A DNA stretch of 39,672 nucleotides. Source: a virus. The stretch is taken from the IMG/VR virus record IMGVR_UViG_3300000233_000006, positions 38,788-78,459 of that record; one strand, given 5' to 3'. Position numbers and translations under genes: made by a program. Shown here piece after piece: positions 30,765-39,672 of this stretch (position 1 is the first letter of the stretch; the number at the start of each line of letters is the position of its first letter). The notes below the pieces were generated by a model. That model was not told the origin of the DNA. It searched no databases and saw nothing but the letters and a program-made list of their open reading frames with translations.

Positions 30765-31631
30765 TTAGATTCAGGTCAAACGATAAGGGATGTTTCTTTA
30801 TTTTTTTAAGTGAAAAGTCTCGCGTGTGTCCGCGCGTATATCAAGGATCGCACGCATGCGTCCGCAGGTGTGTGTGCGTGTGTCCGCAGGTGTGTGCGCG
30901 CGCACCGGCCTGCGCCCCCGCGCTCCCGTGCGCGCCTGTGCGCGCTCACGCGCTCCCGTGCGCGCCCCCGCGCCCGTTTAAAGCTACACATGTACACGTG
31001 CGTATATTATATAAAATATTATATATTTTATATATAAATATACACATGCGTATATGTATATATTAAATAAAAATATATAATATTTTTATAAAACGTGCGC
31101 CCGGGAGCCTAGGCGCCTGTACGCGTGTTACGCGTAAGCTAAGGAGAAGAAAATGAAGATTTATTTTGAAAATAAAGATTTTCAAAAATCAAAACTCCAT
31201 GAAACTAAAAAAAATCAAAGATTTTTTAGAAAAAGTTAAAAAAAAGCAAGTGTTAATTAACGCGCGCGGGCGGGCGGGCGCCTGATACGCGCGGTCTAGT
31301 GAAACTAAAAAATATATCTTTTCAGTGGTTTGTTCTGAACGAGCCTTAACTTTTATCTTGAAATATAGTTTAAACGAACGGAGAAGATTTCTAAGAGGTT
31401 TAAAAGTCAAAGTAATATGAGGACAAGGGGTAGGCTTTTTAAATCGTTCAAAGAGGCTCTCAGAGCCTAGTTCAATAAATTCAAAACCAAAAACGATTTT
31501 CTTGGTTTCTCGTGACCTCGGAAATAACGCGAATTTAAACCGCCGTATTTTTTTAATCCGCAAAAGCTTATTCTGTGAACGCCAATAGCAACTGAAACCA
31601 ACCTCTTGTTATTTTTTTAACTTTCCCGTTT
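30765..31631. other. Non-coding region of extreme composition; possible origin or regulatory zone
   Basis: About 0.87 kb with no gene I can support. 30,820-30,975 is GC-rich, with long alternating purine-pyrimidine runs (GCGCGC, GTGTGTGCG) that could adopt Z-DNA and several repeats of CGCTCCCGTGCGCGCC. 30,990-31,095 is AT-rich and palindromic (TATATTATATAAAATATTATATA), typical of easily melted DNA. Then come GC-rich 31,095-31,140, an A-rich stretch, and GGGCGGGCGGGCG near 31,265. It separates leftward early genes from rightward terminase genes. Long frames here are low-complexity artefacts. Confidence 0.55.
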
Positions 31632-31678
31632 CCTAATCCGGCGTGGGGGTCGGAATGGGAATTAGGTTTGTTTTTTTT
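31632..31678 (+). terminator. Terminator-like hairpin before the 31.7-kb gene
   Basis: CCTAAT (31632-31637) pairs with ATTAGG (31661-31666), with CCG/CGG inside; TTTGTTTTTTTT follows on the plus strand. It would end a plus-strand transcript coming from the non-coding region, or act as an attenuator of the terminase operon. Confidence 0.5.
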
Positions 31679-31718
31679 AAGCCACTGACATTTTATGAAA
31701 TATTTGAGAGGTTTGATT

Positions 31719-32327
31719 ATGAGCATTTTTAAAAGGGACGGCGGTTCGGATGTCGAGAATGTTGGACAGGGCGATCCTAAACTTTTAACGCCGTCTTCAA
31801 CGGAAAAGCAAATACAGTCTTCCGTTACCGATGTTAAGGAAAAGAATCCAGGTCAAGAAGAAAGCGAAAAGAAGGATGTCGTAGTCATGGTTGATGGCCC
31901 TTTAAGCGAGATCTATACGCGGGCACTTAACACTATGTTCAAACAGTCCTTTAAAGAATCTCCTGAAAAAGACTTTGACGATATTCAGGAAGATGCTAAA
32001 GTTAAAAAGGCGCTTGAGTCCTACGTTGGCATGGGTAAAGGTCTTTTTGAACAAACCGTAGAAAATAATCCTGTTCAGGGTGCCTATGTTTACGTTGCCT
32101 CAAAAGAGGATATGGATAAGCCTCACGAGACGTTAGCGATCGGTAATCGCATCAATAAAAATTCCAAGTCCGCATCAAAAGGCTTTTTACTTATTGACCT
32201 TGAAAATAACCGTATGGTGACAGAACGTCAAGCGGTTCTTGAAGGTTATGCCGAGTCTCTCGGTTTTAAAGTTTTCCACAGTAAGAAATCTCTGTTAAAA
32301 GGTGTGCGCTCATGGCTATCTCTTTAA
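31719..32327 (+). CDS. Hypothetical protein, 202 residues, terminase operon
   Basis: Not recognised. I take ATG 31719 (MSIFKRDGG), with GAGAGG 8 bases upstream, rather than ATG 31695. Residues 1-60 are polar and disordered; a compact alpha/beta domain follows (A-Y-V-Y-V-A-S near 130). Overlaps the next gene by 16 bases. Probable virion or packaging role by neighbourhood only. Confidence 0.65.
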   Translation: MSIFKRDGGSDVENVGQGDPKLLTPSSTEKQIQSSVTDVKEKNPGQEESEKKDVVVMVDGPLSEIYTRALNTMFKQSFKESPEKDFDDIQEDAKVKKALESYVGMGKGLFEQTVENNPVQGAYVYVASKEDMDKPHETLAIGNRINKNSKSASKGFLLIDLENNRMVTERQAVLEGYAESLGFKVFHSKKSLLKGVRSWLSL

Positions 32328-33556
32328 AGGACCTTTTAGATAGACATTTTAAAGATGTACGTTTTAATAAGGCTTTGATGGATGCCTTCTATCACTTCCA
32401 AATTAAATTCGTCAATAAAAACCAAGAACATCTTGAGTTCTTTGGTAGTAACCTCATGGGCGTCCATCGCGTTCGCTTTACACCTAAGGACGAAAGTATT
32501 ATCTTTAATGAAATACTTAAAATCGATACGACAGCGATTGACGAAGATCTCGATGACGTTAAGGCGATCAACAAATCGTTCAACGTTTCGAGTGATGTCT
32601 TTAATATCGTGATGTCGTATTGTGTACATCGCTTTCTGACAAGTCAAGCACTTTCAGATAAACAAAAGAAGTTCGGCGCACTGCAAGCAGCGCTGATATG
32701 GAACTATCGTTTACTTACAGGTCTCATGGCAAGACGTTTTAAATATGCCCTTGATGAAGAAACGGCAAAACTTGCTTATGCAAATATGTCTTCCAAGTTC
32801 TTGATTAAAAAACTCGGCTCGTGGCAGGCAGTTCTTAATTTTAGAGCTGAGGAACTTTTGTCACCTAAGTCGATTCATTATAAAGCGCTGTTGTCGTATA
32901 ACGACGACATTGCAACGGTGTACGTTATGAACGACGTTCAAGGCCGTTTACGTGGCATGATGAATAAGGTCTTTAGGGATATCGTCGAGGCTAAGGACAG
33001 TAAGCGCAGAATCTTTTCAAATTCAAGTACCATGATTGGGAGTGATGGCGAAGAAATCCTTAACGATAAAATAGGTGGACTTGAAAGTTATGTTGAGTAC
33101 GCTTTATCGGTTACGCACGACGAAACAACCTTTTTGAAAAACGAGTTGGTTGGTCTTATTTTACAGATGATGCCGACAACACAAGAACACATCTTATTAA
33201 AGGTATTAAAGGCAATACCAGAATACAGTCATGGCAAGCAACACGAGTTGATCGAAAAGATCGTACGCCTAACGATCGTTCATAGTTACGATTACCTGAA
33301 AACACATTCTACCGTCCTTCGTAAGACGAACGACTTACCCGGACTACTTTCACGTCTACGCGGTGCTTATCTAAGTTCTCGTTCAGGTAATGATGAGCTT
33401 ATGGAATTAAGGTCGCTTGGAGAAACGTTTATCAAAGACGTCACGGGGATTAAAAATGAGTCGATCGTGTCTTCAGCACGAACGTCCGTATTCCTATATA
33501 TCTGTGTAAGGAGTTATACAAAGAACTACTTTAAATCTTTTCATGTTATGAGATAG
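32312..33556 (+). CDS. Hypothetical protein, 414 residues, probable virion component
   Basis: Not recognised. ATG 32312. Mostly helical. Near residue 44 is F-F-G-S-N-L-M-G-V-H-R, whose DNA contains 21 bases identical to the start of the SLOG fusion gene at 12935-12955 (here 32441-32461). Placed between an unknown and the large terminase, as virion genes are in phiKZ-like genomes; no defining motif. Confidence 0.62.
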   Translation: MAISLKDLLDRHFKDVRFNKALMDAFYHFQIKFVNKNQEHLEFFGSNLMGVHRVRFTPKDESIIFNEILKIDTTAIDEDLDDVKAINKSFNVSSDVFNIVMSYCVHRFLTSQALSDKQKKFGALQAALIWNYRLLTGLMARRFKYALDEETAKLAYANMSSKFLIKKLGSWQAVLNFRAEELLSPKSIHYKALLSYNDDIATVYVMNDVQGRLRGMMNKVFRDIVEAKDSKRRIFSNSSTMIGSDGEEILNDKIGGLESYVEYALSVTHDETTFLKNELVGLILQMMPTTQEHILLKVLKAIPEYSHGKQHELIEKIVRLTIVHSYDYLKTHSTVLRKTNDLPGLLSRLRGAYLSSRSGNDELMELRSLGETFIKDVTGIKNESIVSSARTSVFLYICVRSYTKNYFKSFHVMR

Positions 33557-33577
33557 GTTTTTAGTCAGGGAGTTCCT

Positions 33578-33964
33578 ATGTTCTTTAAATACCTACACAC
33601 TAAGCTCATCCATGCATACATGTATTACGTAGGCGTACGCCTATATAGTACTGACCATATCGTTTTAACAAACCTTGTTAATCAACTTACCGTCGAAACA
33701 GAAAAAAATGTTGCAGTCACGTTTTCTTTCTACCTCGAAAAACTCACATGGTTTGTTTATAAAGATGGACGTGTGAAAAAGAAGGAACGTGACATTTTTG
33801 TGATTACTGCGAAAGTGAAAAGCGACGATGAAAATCATGAAGGACACTTCATTAACAAATACGGATTATCCGTAAACAAAAACTTTCTCTTTTCTGAAAA
33901 GGGACGAAGCTGGTATCGCGTTTTTACAAGTCTCTATATCGATTTCATCGAAGCAAAGTTATAG
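33578..33964 (+). CDS. Hypothetical protein, 128 residues
   Basis: Not recognised. ATG 33578 with GGGAG 5 bases upstream. Aromatic- and Lys-rich, beta-strand dominated (W-F-V-Y-K-D-G-R-V-K-K-K-E-R-D). Ends at a long palindrome before the terminase gene. Confidence 0.65.
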   Translation: MFFKYLHTKLIHAYMYYVGVRLYSTDHIVLTNLVNQLTVETEKNVAVTFSFYLEKLTWFVYKDGRVKKKERDIFVITAKVKSDDENHEGHFINKYGLSVNKNFLFSEKGRSWYRVFTSLYIDFIEAKL

Positions 33965-34005
33965 TAACACATGACAGGCGTTTAAACGCCTGTCATGTGT
34001 TACTA
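33962..34005 (+). terminator. 44-base perfect palindrome before the terminase gene
   Basis: 22+22 bases, begins at the stop codon of the 128-residue gene. No T-run on either side. Longest perfect inverted repeat in the window; a terminator or an RNA-processing site. Confidence 0.6.
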
Positions 34006-34057
34006 GGTATACCTAGCTTAATATTTAAATATTATGACATTTTTCAAGGTTATTTTT

Positions 34058-36208
34058 ATGATACTTTTTGCAGATGATTGGGTGACTAAACACCCTGACG
34101 CAATTATCAATTACAATACATCAAATAAGAGTTTCGTACGTATCTCAGCTCTCTATAAAGAAATGGGTGTAAAAAACCACGCATTCCCTTTACAGCTTTT
34201 AAATAAAGATCTACTTAATGTTGATCCATGGAATCCCAATATTTCAGATGAAGAAATCGCCATGGTGACGATGGAGTGCTACGATAACTTTTTTTATTTC
34301 ATTAGAGAAGTTGCAAGGATCCCAGCACTCGCAGGCTCTCAAGATTCGCCTTTTCGAGCGAATCGTGGAAACATGGCACTCTATTTTCTTTTCTTTACCA
34401 ACGTCACTCCATTTTTGGTTCAGATTCGTCAGACGGGTAAAACAACGTCAGTGGTTTTACTTGCAGACTACCTTATGAATATACGTTGCACAGGTGCAAC
34501 AATAAACCTTTTGACTAAGGACGATAAGTTAAGAACGGATACGATCAGTGATTTAAGAGATGCAACCAAAGCACTTCCTTTTTACCTTATTCAACACACT
34601 AAAAAAGACATCTCAAACACCGAGATGTTAGGGTTCTCTTCATTAAATAATGAGTTTAAAGCCTACCTTGCAGCGGCATCAAAAAGTGCCGCACTTAAAG
34701 TCGGTCGAGGTTTGACTGCACAGGTGGCGCTTATTGACGAAGTTCCATTCTTAAGTAATATCGGTCTCACGCTTCCGGCGCTCCTTGCCTCAGGTACAGC
34801 AGCACGCGAAATCGCTAGGAAAAATGAAGAGCCTTATGGGACCGTCTTTACAACAACCGCAGGTAAGAAAGATACGGTGGATGGTCGCTACACGTATAAT
34901 CTTCTTCAAAAAGCAGCCATATGGACTGAGGCCTTTTTTGATGCTAAGGATAAGGCGAATCTTCATGCCATCGTGCGCGCACGTTCAATTTCAAACAGTC
35001 ATGACTTTGGTATTGTAGGAAATTCCAAGGGAACGCTTATGGTGAATTGTACATTTGGACACAGACAGTTAGGTTATAGTGACGACTGGTTACGAAATGC
35101 ACTTGAGGAAAACATGTCGACGGCCGATGACGCGAATCGAGATTTTTTTAATCTATGGACATCCGGTACACAGTTGTCTCCTCTAGATAACGGCGTCACA
35201 GAACTCATTCGTAAATCAGAGAGGGACGTTGTCTATCCAGAACTTCGAGGTGATTTTGTCACGCTCTGGTACATTCAAGAAGATCGCATCGATACGTATA
35301 TGGAACAAAACGACTGTATCGCGGCTTTAGATACCAGTAACGCATCAGGTGGAGACGATATCTCTTTAGTCATTGTAAATATCCGCACAGGTGAATCAGT
35401 TGCCTCAGGTTCGTATAACGAACTGAACCTTATCACGTTCTCCGAATGGATCTCGAAATTCTTTATTCGGTTCCCTAAATTAACATTCATTATTGAAAAC
35501 CGATCGACTGGTCAAATGTTACAGGACTACATCATCATCGTTCTTGAGCGTGAAGGAATCGACCCGTTTAAACGACTTTACAATACGATCGTACAGAGAC
35601 ATGACGAGGATAAGGAACGGTATAAAGAAATTTGTAGTAGTTACCGACTTTCGCAACGACTGAGTACGGTGTATAAGAAGCATTTTGGCTTTGCAACTTC
35701 AGGTTCAGGAGAAACGTCCAGAACTGAACTTTACTCAACCACCTTAAGACAGGCAGCTTCCTTAAGTAAAAATATCGTACACGATAAAAAGCTTATTGAT
35801 CAGATCCTTGGTCTTGAGATACGGAACGGTCGAGTCGATCATGAAGAAGGCGGTCATGACGACATGGTTATTGGCTGGCTTCTTTGTTTTTGGTTTATCT
35901 TACGCGGTCGTAATGTCCAGCACTACGGTATTAATCCAAGACTTATTCTTTCGGATAATAAAATTTACAATAACCAAATGGTTCCGGACATCGAGGAGTA
36001 CGGTCAACAGAAGGCGCTTCGAGATGAAATTGAAGAAGTCTACGGTCTTTTAATTAAAGAACGTAATGACGTGCTTCAGTATAAGTATGAATTTAAGCTA
36101 AGAGCCTTAAGTTCTAAACTTAAACTTCTCGACGGAGAAGTTTTCTCAGTAGATACGTTAATCGACAACGTTCGTCGTGAACGTATTAAAAAACGTAGCA
36201 TAGGTTAA
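34058..36208 (+). CDS. terL: Terminase large subunit
   Basis: 716 residues from ATG 34058 (MILFADDW), chosen for AAGGT 7 bases upstream over the ATG at 34034. ATPase domain: Walker A Q-I-R-Q-T-G-K-T-T (122-130, the classical terminase variant), Walker B V-A-L-I-D-E-V-P-F (223-231), and coupling motif T-T-T-A-G-K (265-270). Nuclease domain (RNase H fold): A-L-D-T-S near 425, I-I-E-N near 480, and G-G-H-D-D-M-V-I-G at 598-606, giving the metal-binding acids. It packages DNA into the capsid. Larger than the common 500-600 residues, as in phiKZ-type phages. Ends in a perfect terminator. Confidence 0.92.
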   Translation: MILFADDWVTKHPDAIINYNTSNKSFVRISALYKEMGVKNHAFPLQLLNKDLLNVDPWNPNISDEEIAMVTMECYDNFFYFIREVARIPALAGSQDSPFRANRGNMALYFLFFTNVTPFLVQIRQTGKTTSVVLLADYLMNIRCTGATINLLTKDDKLRTDTISDLRDATKALPFYLIQHTKKDISNTEMLGFSSLNNEFKAYLAAASKSAALKVGRGLTAQVALIDEVPFLSNIGLTLPALLASGTAAREIARKNEEPYGTVFTTTAGKKDTVDGRYTYNLLQKAAIWTEAFFDAKDKANLHAIVRARSISNSHDFGIVGNSKGTLMVNCTFGHRQLGYSDDWLRNALEENMSTADDANRDFFNLWTSGTQLSPLDNGVTELIRKSERDVVYPELRGDFVTLWYIQEDRIDTYMEQNDCIAALDTSNASGGDDISLVIVNIRTGESVASGSYNELNLITFSEWISKFFIRFPKLTFIIENRSTGQMLQDYIIIVLEREGIDPFKRLYNTIVQRHDEDKERYKEICSSYRLSQRLSTVYKKHFGFATSGSGETSRTELYSTTLRQAASLSKNIVHDKKLIDQILGLEIRNGRVDHEEGGHDDMVIGWLLCFWFILRGRNVQHYGINPRLILSDNKIYNNQMVPDIEEYGQQKALRDEIEEVYGLLIKERNDVLQYKYEFKLRALSSKLKLLDGEVFSVDTLIDNVRRERIKKRSIG

Positions 36209-36242
36209 AAGAGTGGGAGGCGATATCGCCTCCCACTCTTTT
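36207..36242. terminator. Bidirectional intrinsic terminator after terL
   Basis: Perfect 36-base palindrome with A-run before and T-run after, between the stops of convergent genes. Confidence 0.88.
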
Positions 36243-36245
36243 TAT

Positions 36246-37889
36246 TTAGCTAAAGACGGTCAGTGCCGCAATAGAGAGTTCGATGTATTCTGGTGAACCA
36301 AAACGTTTAAATTTAACGTAGACCGTTGAACCTGACTGCACCGTTGTCGAGAAGTTAAAAGGTTTATTCCAATCACTTATATCGACACTTACGACCTCGC
36401 CGTTGTAAATAACTTCAATGCGATTGGGTTGAGGAGGAATGACCTCATACTGACTAAAACGCAACGGATACGTTTTAAAGTAAATGTTTTCTAACCATTC
36501 TTCAAGCGTTGTGTAACCACTTACAATAGACAGTATATTGATCCCGGTGCGAGCTGCAAAGACGTCTTGTCCGTACATCACCTGACCAATACCTCGTTCA
36601 TTCATGACGCGCCAGCACGTCGTCCGTTCGGTGAAAGGACGAATGAGTTCGACGTTTATAACCTGGGTATGTAGGTAAGGACGATAAGCTAAGGACACAT
36701 GTCTTAAGTCAAGCGTCACGGCAAGCTGCTGCGTATACCCATACGCTTTAGCGTCGTATAACGTGCTAGTCGAAATAACAACGTGTGGAGTTACGTCAAC
36801 CGAAATATTTCGATCGAGATTGTACATAAACCAGCGTAAACGCCAACCAAACCCTTCGCCAGCCCATTCCGGATAAGCGTAGAGCTTAATTGAATAAGCG
36901 TTATTAGGATTCACCATTTTCAAAATATAGGATTCTGAAATTGTTGCGTTATCATGCGTGACCGTTGAATAGGTAAATTCATTGGCACCTAGAGTGTAGA
37001 GTAGACCGATCTCGTGTTTTTGATTGACGATCGTCGCAACGACGGAATCCATACCGATCATTTTAAACCGAGTACCGTCCACAGGTAGACGGATTTCTTG
37101 ACCATCGCTATAATGAATGACGCCAAACGCATTAAGTGCGTTTAAGGGTACGTTGACCGGATATTCGATAAGATGGTTGTCATCCATCGAATTAAAGGCT
37201 GTATCAAGACTGATGTGTGTGATGTATTTGGTTTCAGCATTTGTGAAGCGAATGAATGACGTTTCCTCAATAAGAAACTGTCTTTTATACGCTACAAATC
37301 CTTCGTCATCATAATAGACCGCCGTGACGATCGTATTGTCATTCAGTTCTTTTGTTGTGTAACAGATATCGACGACACGGAAGTCGTTAACAAGCGTTAG
37401 GCCAACGCGATCCGTAACAAAGTTATTCGACGCATCATAGATCTCTGAGATAACCGTTCCGGTATTCCCTAGATCACTACCGACAAAGAGTTTACAATAC
37501 CTCACGCGATCGCCAGGTACACGTGCACGTAAATCAACCGATAGGACATAAGGGTAAACGGTTTTGTCATAGTAGATTCGGAATGTGTCCGGCGCTTGTC
37601 CTGCACCAACACCAAAAAGAAGATCGTCTGAACTAAATGTCCAAGGTACGTAACTTGGACGGATTTCCTTAAGTCTCGGAATAAGTGTTTCGGGATGAAC
37701 GTCGATTACCACGTATGTGGTAAACGTATCAGTATCCATCACATAGTCCTTAACCTTAGGGACGTACTTTTGTAAAGCAACGTCACCGGTATAGATTTCA
37801 CTTAGAGACCACCAGCACCATCGTGCCTCGGGCTGATAGATAGGTACATTACCGTCGGTACCCATGACGTTGGCATTAAAATTGGGCAT
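36246..37889 (-). CDS. Large beta-rich protein, probable virion/tail component
   Basis: 547 residues, ATG 37889 (MPNFNANVMGTDG). Not recognised by motif. Almost entirely short beta-strands with many Tyr, Val and Thr, no signal peptide; several Ig-like stretches (F-N-F-S-T-T-V-Q-S-G-S-T-V-Y-V-K-F at the end). This and the neighbour read like the large tail-associated structural proteins of phiKZ-like phages. Thirteen bases separate it from the upstream gene. Early promoter absent. Confidence 0.62.
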   Translation of the reverse strand: MPNFNANVMGTDGNVPIYQPEARWCWWSLSEIYTGDVALQKYVPKVKDYVMDTDTFTTYVVIDVHPETLIPRLKEIRPSYVPWTFSSDDLLFGVGAGQAPDTFRIYYDKTVYPYVLSVDLRARVPGDRVRYCKLFVGSDLGNTGTVISEIYDASNNFVTDRVGLTLVNDFRVVDICYTTKELNDNTIVTAVYYDDEGFVAYKRQFLIEETSFIRFTNAETKYITHISLDTAFNSMDDNHLIEYPVNVPLNALNAFGVIHYSDGQEIRLPVDGTRFKMIGMDSVVATIVNQKHEIGLLYTLGANEFTYSTVTHDNATISESYILKMVNPNNAYSIKLYAYPEWAGEGFGWRLRWFMYNLDRNISVDVTPHVVISTSTLYDAKAYGYTQQLAVTLDLRHVSLAYRPYLHTQVINVELIRPFTERTTCWRVMNERGIGQVMYGQDVFAARTGINILSIVSGYTTLEEWLENIYFKTYPLRFSQYEVIPPQPNRIEVIYNGEVVSVDISDWNKPFNFSTTVQSGSTVYVKFKRFGSPEYIELSIAALTVFS

Positions 37890-37902
37890 GATAAGACTCC
37901 AG

Positions 37903-39672
37903 TTAAGCGATTCGAATAAAGGGCGAGACAGGTACTCGGTTCTCGGTATAATACTCGACGACCTTGGTTATAAATCTCATCTGAAAGAAATTAACCATAA
38001 CAACGTAATTGAAAGGATGGGGTCGGATGTCGATGTACGAACTTTGAGTGTACTGATCCTTTTTTAAAGGATCTAAAAGAAGCCAATGTTCATACGGCGC
38101 GCAAAGTTCAAAGACACGTTCCCGACCGATCGCGCTTTCTTTAATACGACTATTATCAATTCCACCGTGTGTTAGGGCAACGATGATCGCCGATATAAAG
38201 GGACTAAAAAGAGGGTAGCGTTCAGCGATCGGATTGACTTGAGCATGAGGAGGTTCTTCATAGTACTCGGTCATATACTCGGCTAAACGACGATTACGAT
38301 CTAAACTTAAAATACGCTCCGGATAAGTATCCCGACCCGTCCATCGTTTCATGGGAACAACAACGTCCTTAATTTCATAAGGAAGACCGTTAAGACGATT
38401 GACTGTCGTAATGCTACCATCCGTTTCACCAAATTTAAAATCGGTTCGACGTAGATATTGTCCGCCTACAACAATCCTTAGAACTCTATCATCTCTTAAG
38501 TCAAACGCCTTGTCATCCGAAAGAACGTTATTGATAACGAAACCGACGTCCTTTGCATGTGTACGACTTAAGTCAGGATTACAAAATCCACGCATTCTTA
38601 TAACGACATTTTCAATATCGTTCAATTGACCTTTAAGGTGTTTGACTGATGTCAAGGTCACGGTATTATCTCGAATAACGTAATCAATATTTTCGATAAG
38701 TGAAAGTTTATTTACAAAAACATCCACTTCCCCATAGGGAATTACAAGTTTCTCATCATAAGTACGTCCGTTGAGATTGATGGCGTTAATCAACGGGATC
38801 TGAATATTACCGCGATCGTAAGTAACACCGACTTCGTAAATATAAAAAGACTCGAGATACCTTACCATAAGAACTTGGTTGGGTGTCGATCGGTCGATAC
38901 ATGAAACGACCCCGTCTTCATACTTAATCACATTCAGGTCTTCAGTCACGTCGCGCCACGACTCAAGAACAAGTTCGTTGTTAAAACGGTATCCGTGATA
39001 AACTCGGTATTCAAGTCCAGGACGCAACAGGACTTCAAAGTCACCATAAACGTCATCCGAAACATTGGTGGCCTGACCATACAGTAGTTCGACGTGCGTT
39101 GTAGCACTGTTATTGGGTTTATAGTAATCGTAACCCTGAAATTTTTTTATGCCGACAAGTTGGCCAAGTTGATCGTATTCAAAAGCAGTAGCGTTGTCCA
39201 TCAACCCTCGTGGTAAATCGGCACGCATCTCACCTTGATACAGATAGACGTCCGAAGGCGTCTGTCCTAGTTTAGAACTTAAAGCGTCATAACCGTACGC
39301 ATCCACCGAAAGGTCTAAGGTAACGTCCTTCCTTACGTTTTGCATAAGCGTAGTGTACGGACTCTTTTCAAGATTCTCAGCAACCCAAAAATCTAAATTT
39401 GAATGAACGCCCTTTAACGCGGCATGAACGCGTTCGTCGTTAAGTTTATACAACTCATGAAGTTTTTCATTATTAAAGACAAGATGTCGATCCATCCCAG
39501 CATGACGAATATAAAGTTCGATATAAAAATCGTGATCAGTATTCGTTAAATTAGGAAAGATGGTTCGAATGTAATCGGTATAGGTGTCAACAACGTGAAC
39601 AGAAAGTGAGTAATCGCGATGAGTGACCATGCGAAATGTTCGTCGATCGTTTCGGGCTAAGAACAAACCGAC
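37903..39672 (-). CDS. Large probable virion protein (5' end outside window)
   Basis: At least 589 residues; the frame is still open at the right edge, and the apparent TTG start at 39666 has no ribosome-binding site, so the gene probably begins beyond. Beta-rich with repeated Y-x-V and D-V-x-V strands; helical C-terminal 130 residues with R-Y-P-L-F-S-P-F-I-S-A-I-I-V-A-L. Not recognised by motif; paired with the 547-residue gene. Confidence 0.62.
   Translation of the reverse strand, partial: VGLFLARNDRRTFRMVTHRDYSLSVHVVDTYTDYIRTIFPNLTNTDHDFYIELYIRHAGMDRHLVFNNEKLHELYKLNDERVHAALKGVHSNLDFWVAENLEKSPYTTLMQNVRKDVTLDLSVDAYGYDALSSKLGQTPSDVYLYQGEMRADLPRGLMDNATAFEYDQLGQLVGIKKFQGYDYYKPNNSATTHVELLYGQATNVSDDVYGDFEVLLRPGLEYRVYHGYRFNNELVLESWRDVTEDLNVIKYEDGVVSCIDRSTPNQVLMVRYLESFYIYEVGVTYDRGNIQIPLINAINLNGRTYDEKLVIPYGEVDVFVNKLSLIENIDYVIRDNTVTLTSVKHLKGQLNDIENVVIRMRGFCNPDLSRTHAKDVGFVINNVLSDDKAFDLRDDRVLRIVVGGQYLRRTDFKFGETDGSITTVNRLNGLPYEIKDVVVPMKRWTGRDTYPERILSLDRNRRLAEYMTEYYEEPPHAQVNPIAERYPLFSPFISAIIVALTHGGIDNSRIKESAIGRERVFELCAPYEHWLLLDPLKKDQYTQSSYIDIRPHPFNYVVMVNFFQMRFITKVVEYYTENRVPVSPFIRIA

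Noticed and set aside
30755-31066. Open frames of 63-103 residues in the GC-rich island, including Arg/Ala/Cys-rich ones
   Set aside because: Low-complexity products of GCGC/GTGT repeats on both strands; no ribosome-binding site.
31189-31563. A 124-residue minus-strand frame
   Set aside because: TTG start without a Shine-Dalgarno, covers the poly-A/T and GGGCGGGCGGGC tracts, composition unlike a protein.
1-39672. CRISPR array or cas genes
   Set aside because: No regularly spaced repeats seen; the only Cas9 relative is IscB, which uses an omega-RNA.

Overview
The window is a piece of a large lytic phage genome of the phiKZ type (nucleus-forming jumbo phage). Four things point there: a multisubunit-RNA-polymerase beta'-like gene next to a 611-residue, very well expressed protein that I read as the nuclear shell protein ChmA; a tubulin/FtsZ-fold protein of the PhuZ type; leftward promoters carrying the octamer TATATTAC, the early-promoter motif of phiKZ; and a phiKZ-like large terminase, DnaB-type helicase and family-B DNA polymerase fragment. 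Nothing in the sequence names the host.

Layout. 1-3.1 kb (minus): RNA polymerase beta'-like subunit (cut by the window edge) and chmA, each with an early promoter. 3.2-4.3 kb (plus): one unassigned gene. 4.4-8.7 kb (minus): a PolB half, then a three-gene early operon. 8.7-15.1 kb (plus): helicase, two tail-fibre proteins sharing one N-terminal module, a holin-like membrane protein, a tail-fibre assembly protein, a SLOG fusion protein, an unknown, and a secreted lytic transglycosylase. 15.2-20.2 kb (minus): dCTP deaminase and two diverged copies of a four-gene block (NUMOD-like DNA-binding protein, degenerate PP-loop protein, tiny membrane peptide, conserved 108-109-residue protein), separated by a frameshifted glycosyltransferase. 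20.2-21.2 kb (minus): two unknowns. 21.3-22.7 kb (plus): a probable virion protein and a CYTH-like protein. 22.8-28.9 kb (minus): a run of small fast-evolving genes, interrupted by a GC-rich IscB/omega-RNA element (about 25,013-26,650), then phuZ and its partner. 29.6-30.7 kb (minus): tRNA with anticodon CAT, a small protein, a structured RNA with its own terminator, and one more early gene. 30.75-31.7 kb: about 0.9 kb of non-coding DNA of extreme composition between divergent gene sets. 31.7-36.2 kb (plus): three unknown genes and the large terminase. 36.2-39.7 kb (minus): two large probable virion proteins, the second cut by the window edge.

How it fits together. Every TATATTAC-type promoter found lies on the minus strand, in front of takeover and infrastructure genes (RNA polymerase, ChmA, PhuZ, unknown early genes). 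The plus-strand genes are mostly replication, tail fibre, lysis and packaging genes without that motif. Long, near-perfect hairpins sit at most gene-cluster ends. The parts that look least described are the duplicated four-gene block, the IscB insertion with a reconstructable empty site, the polymerase broken at motif A, and the structured RNA near 30.1 kb.
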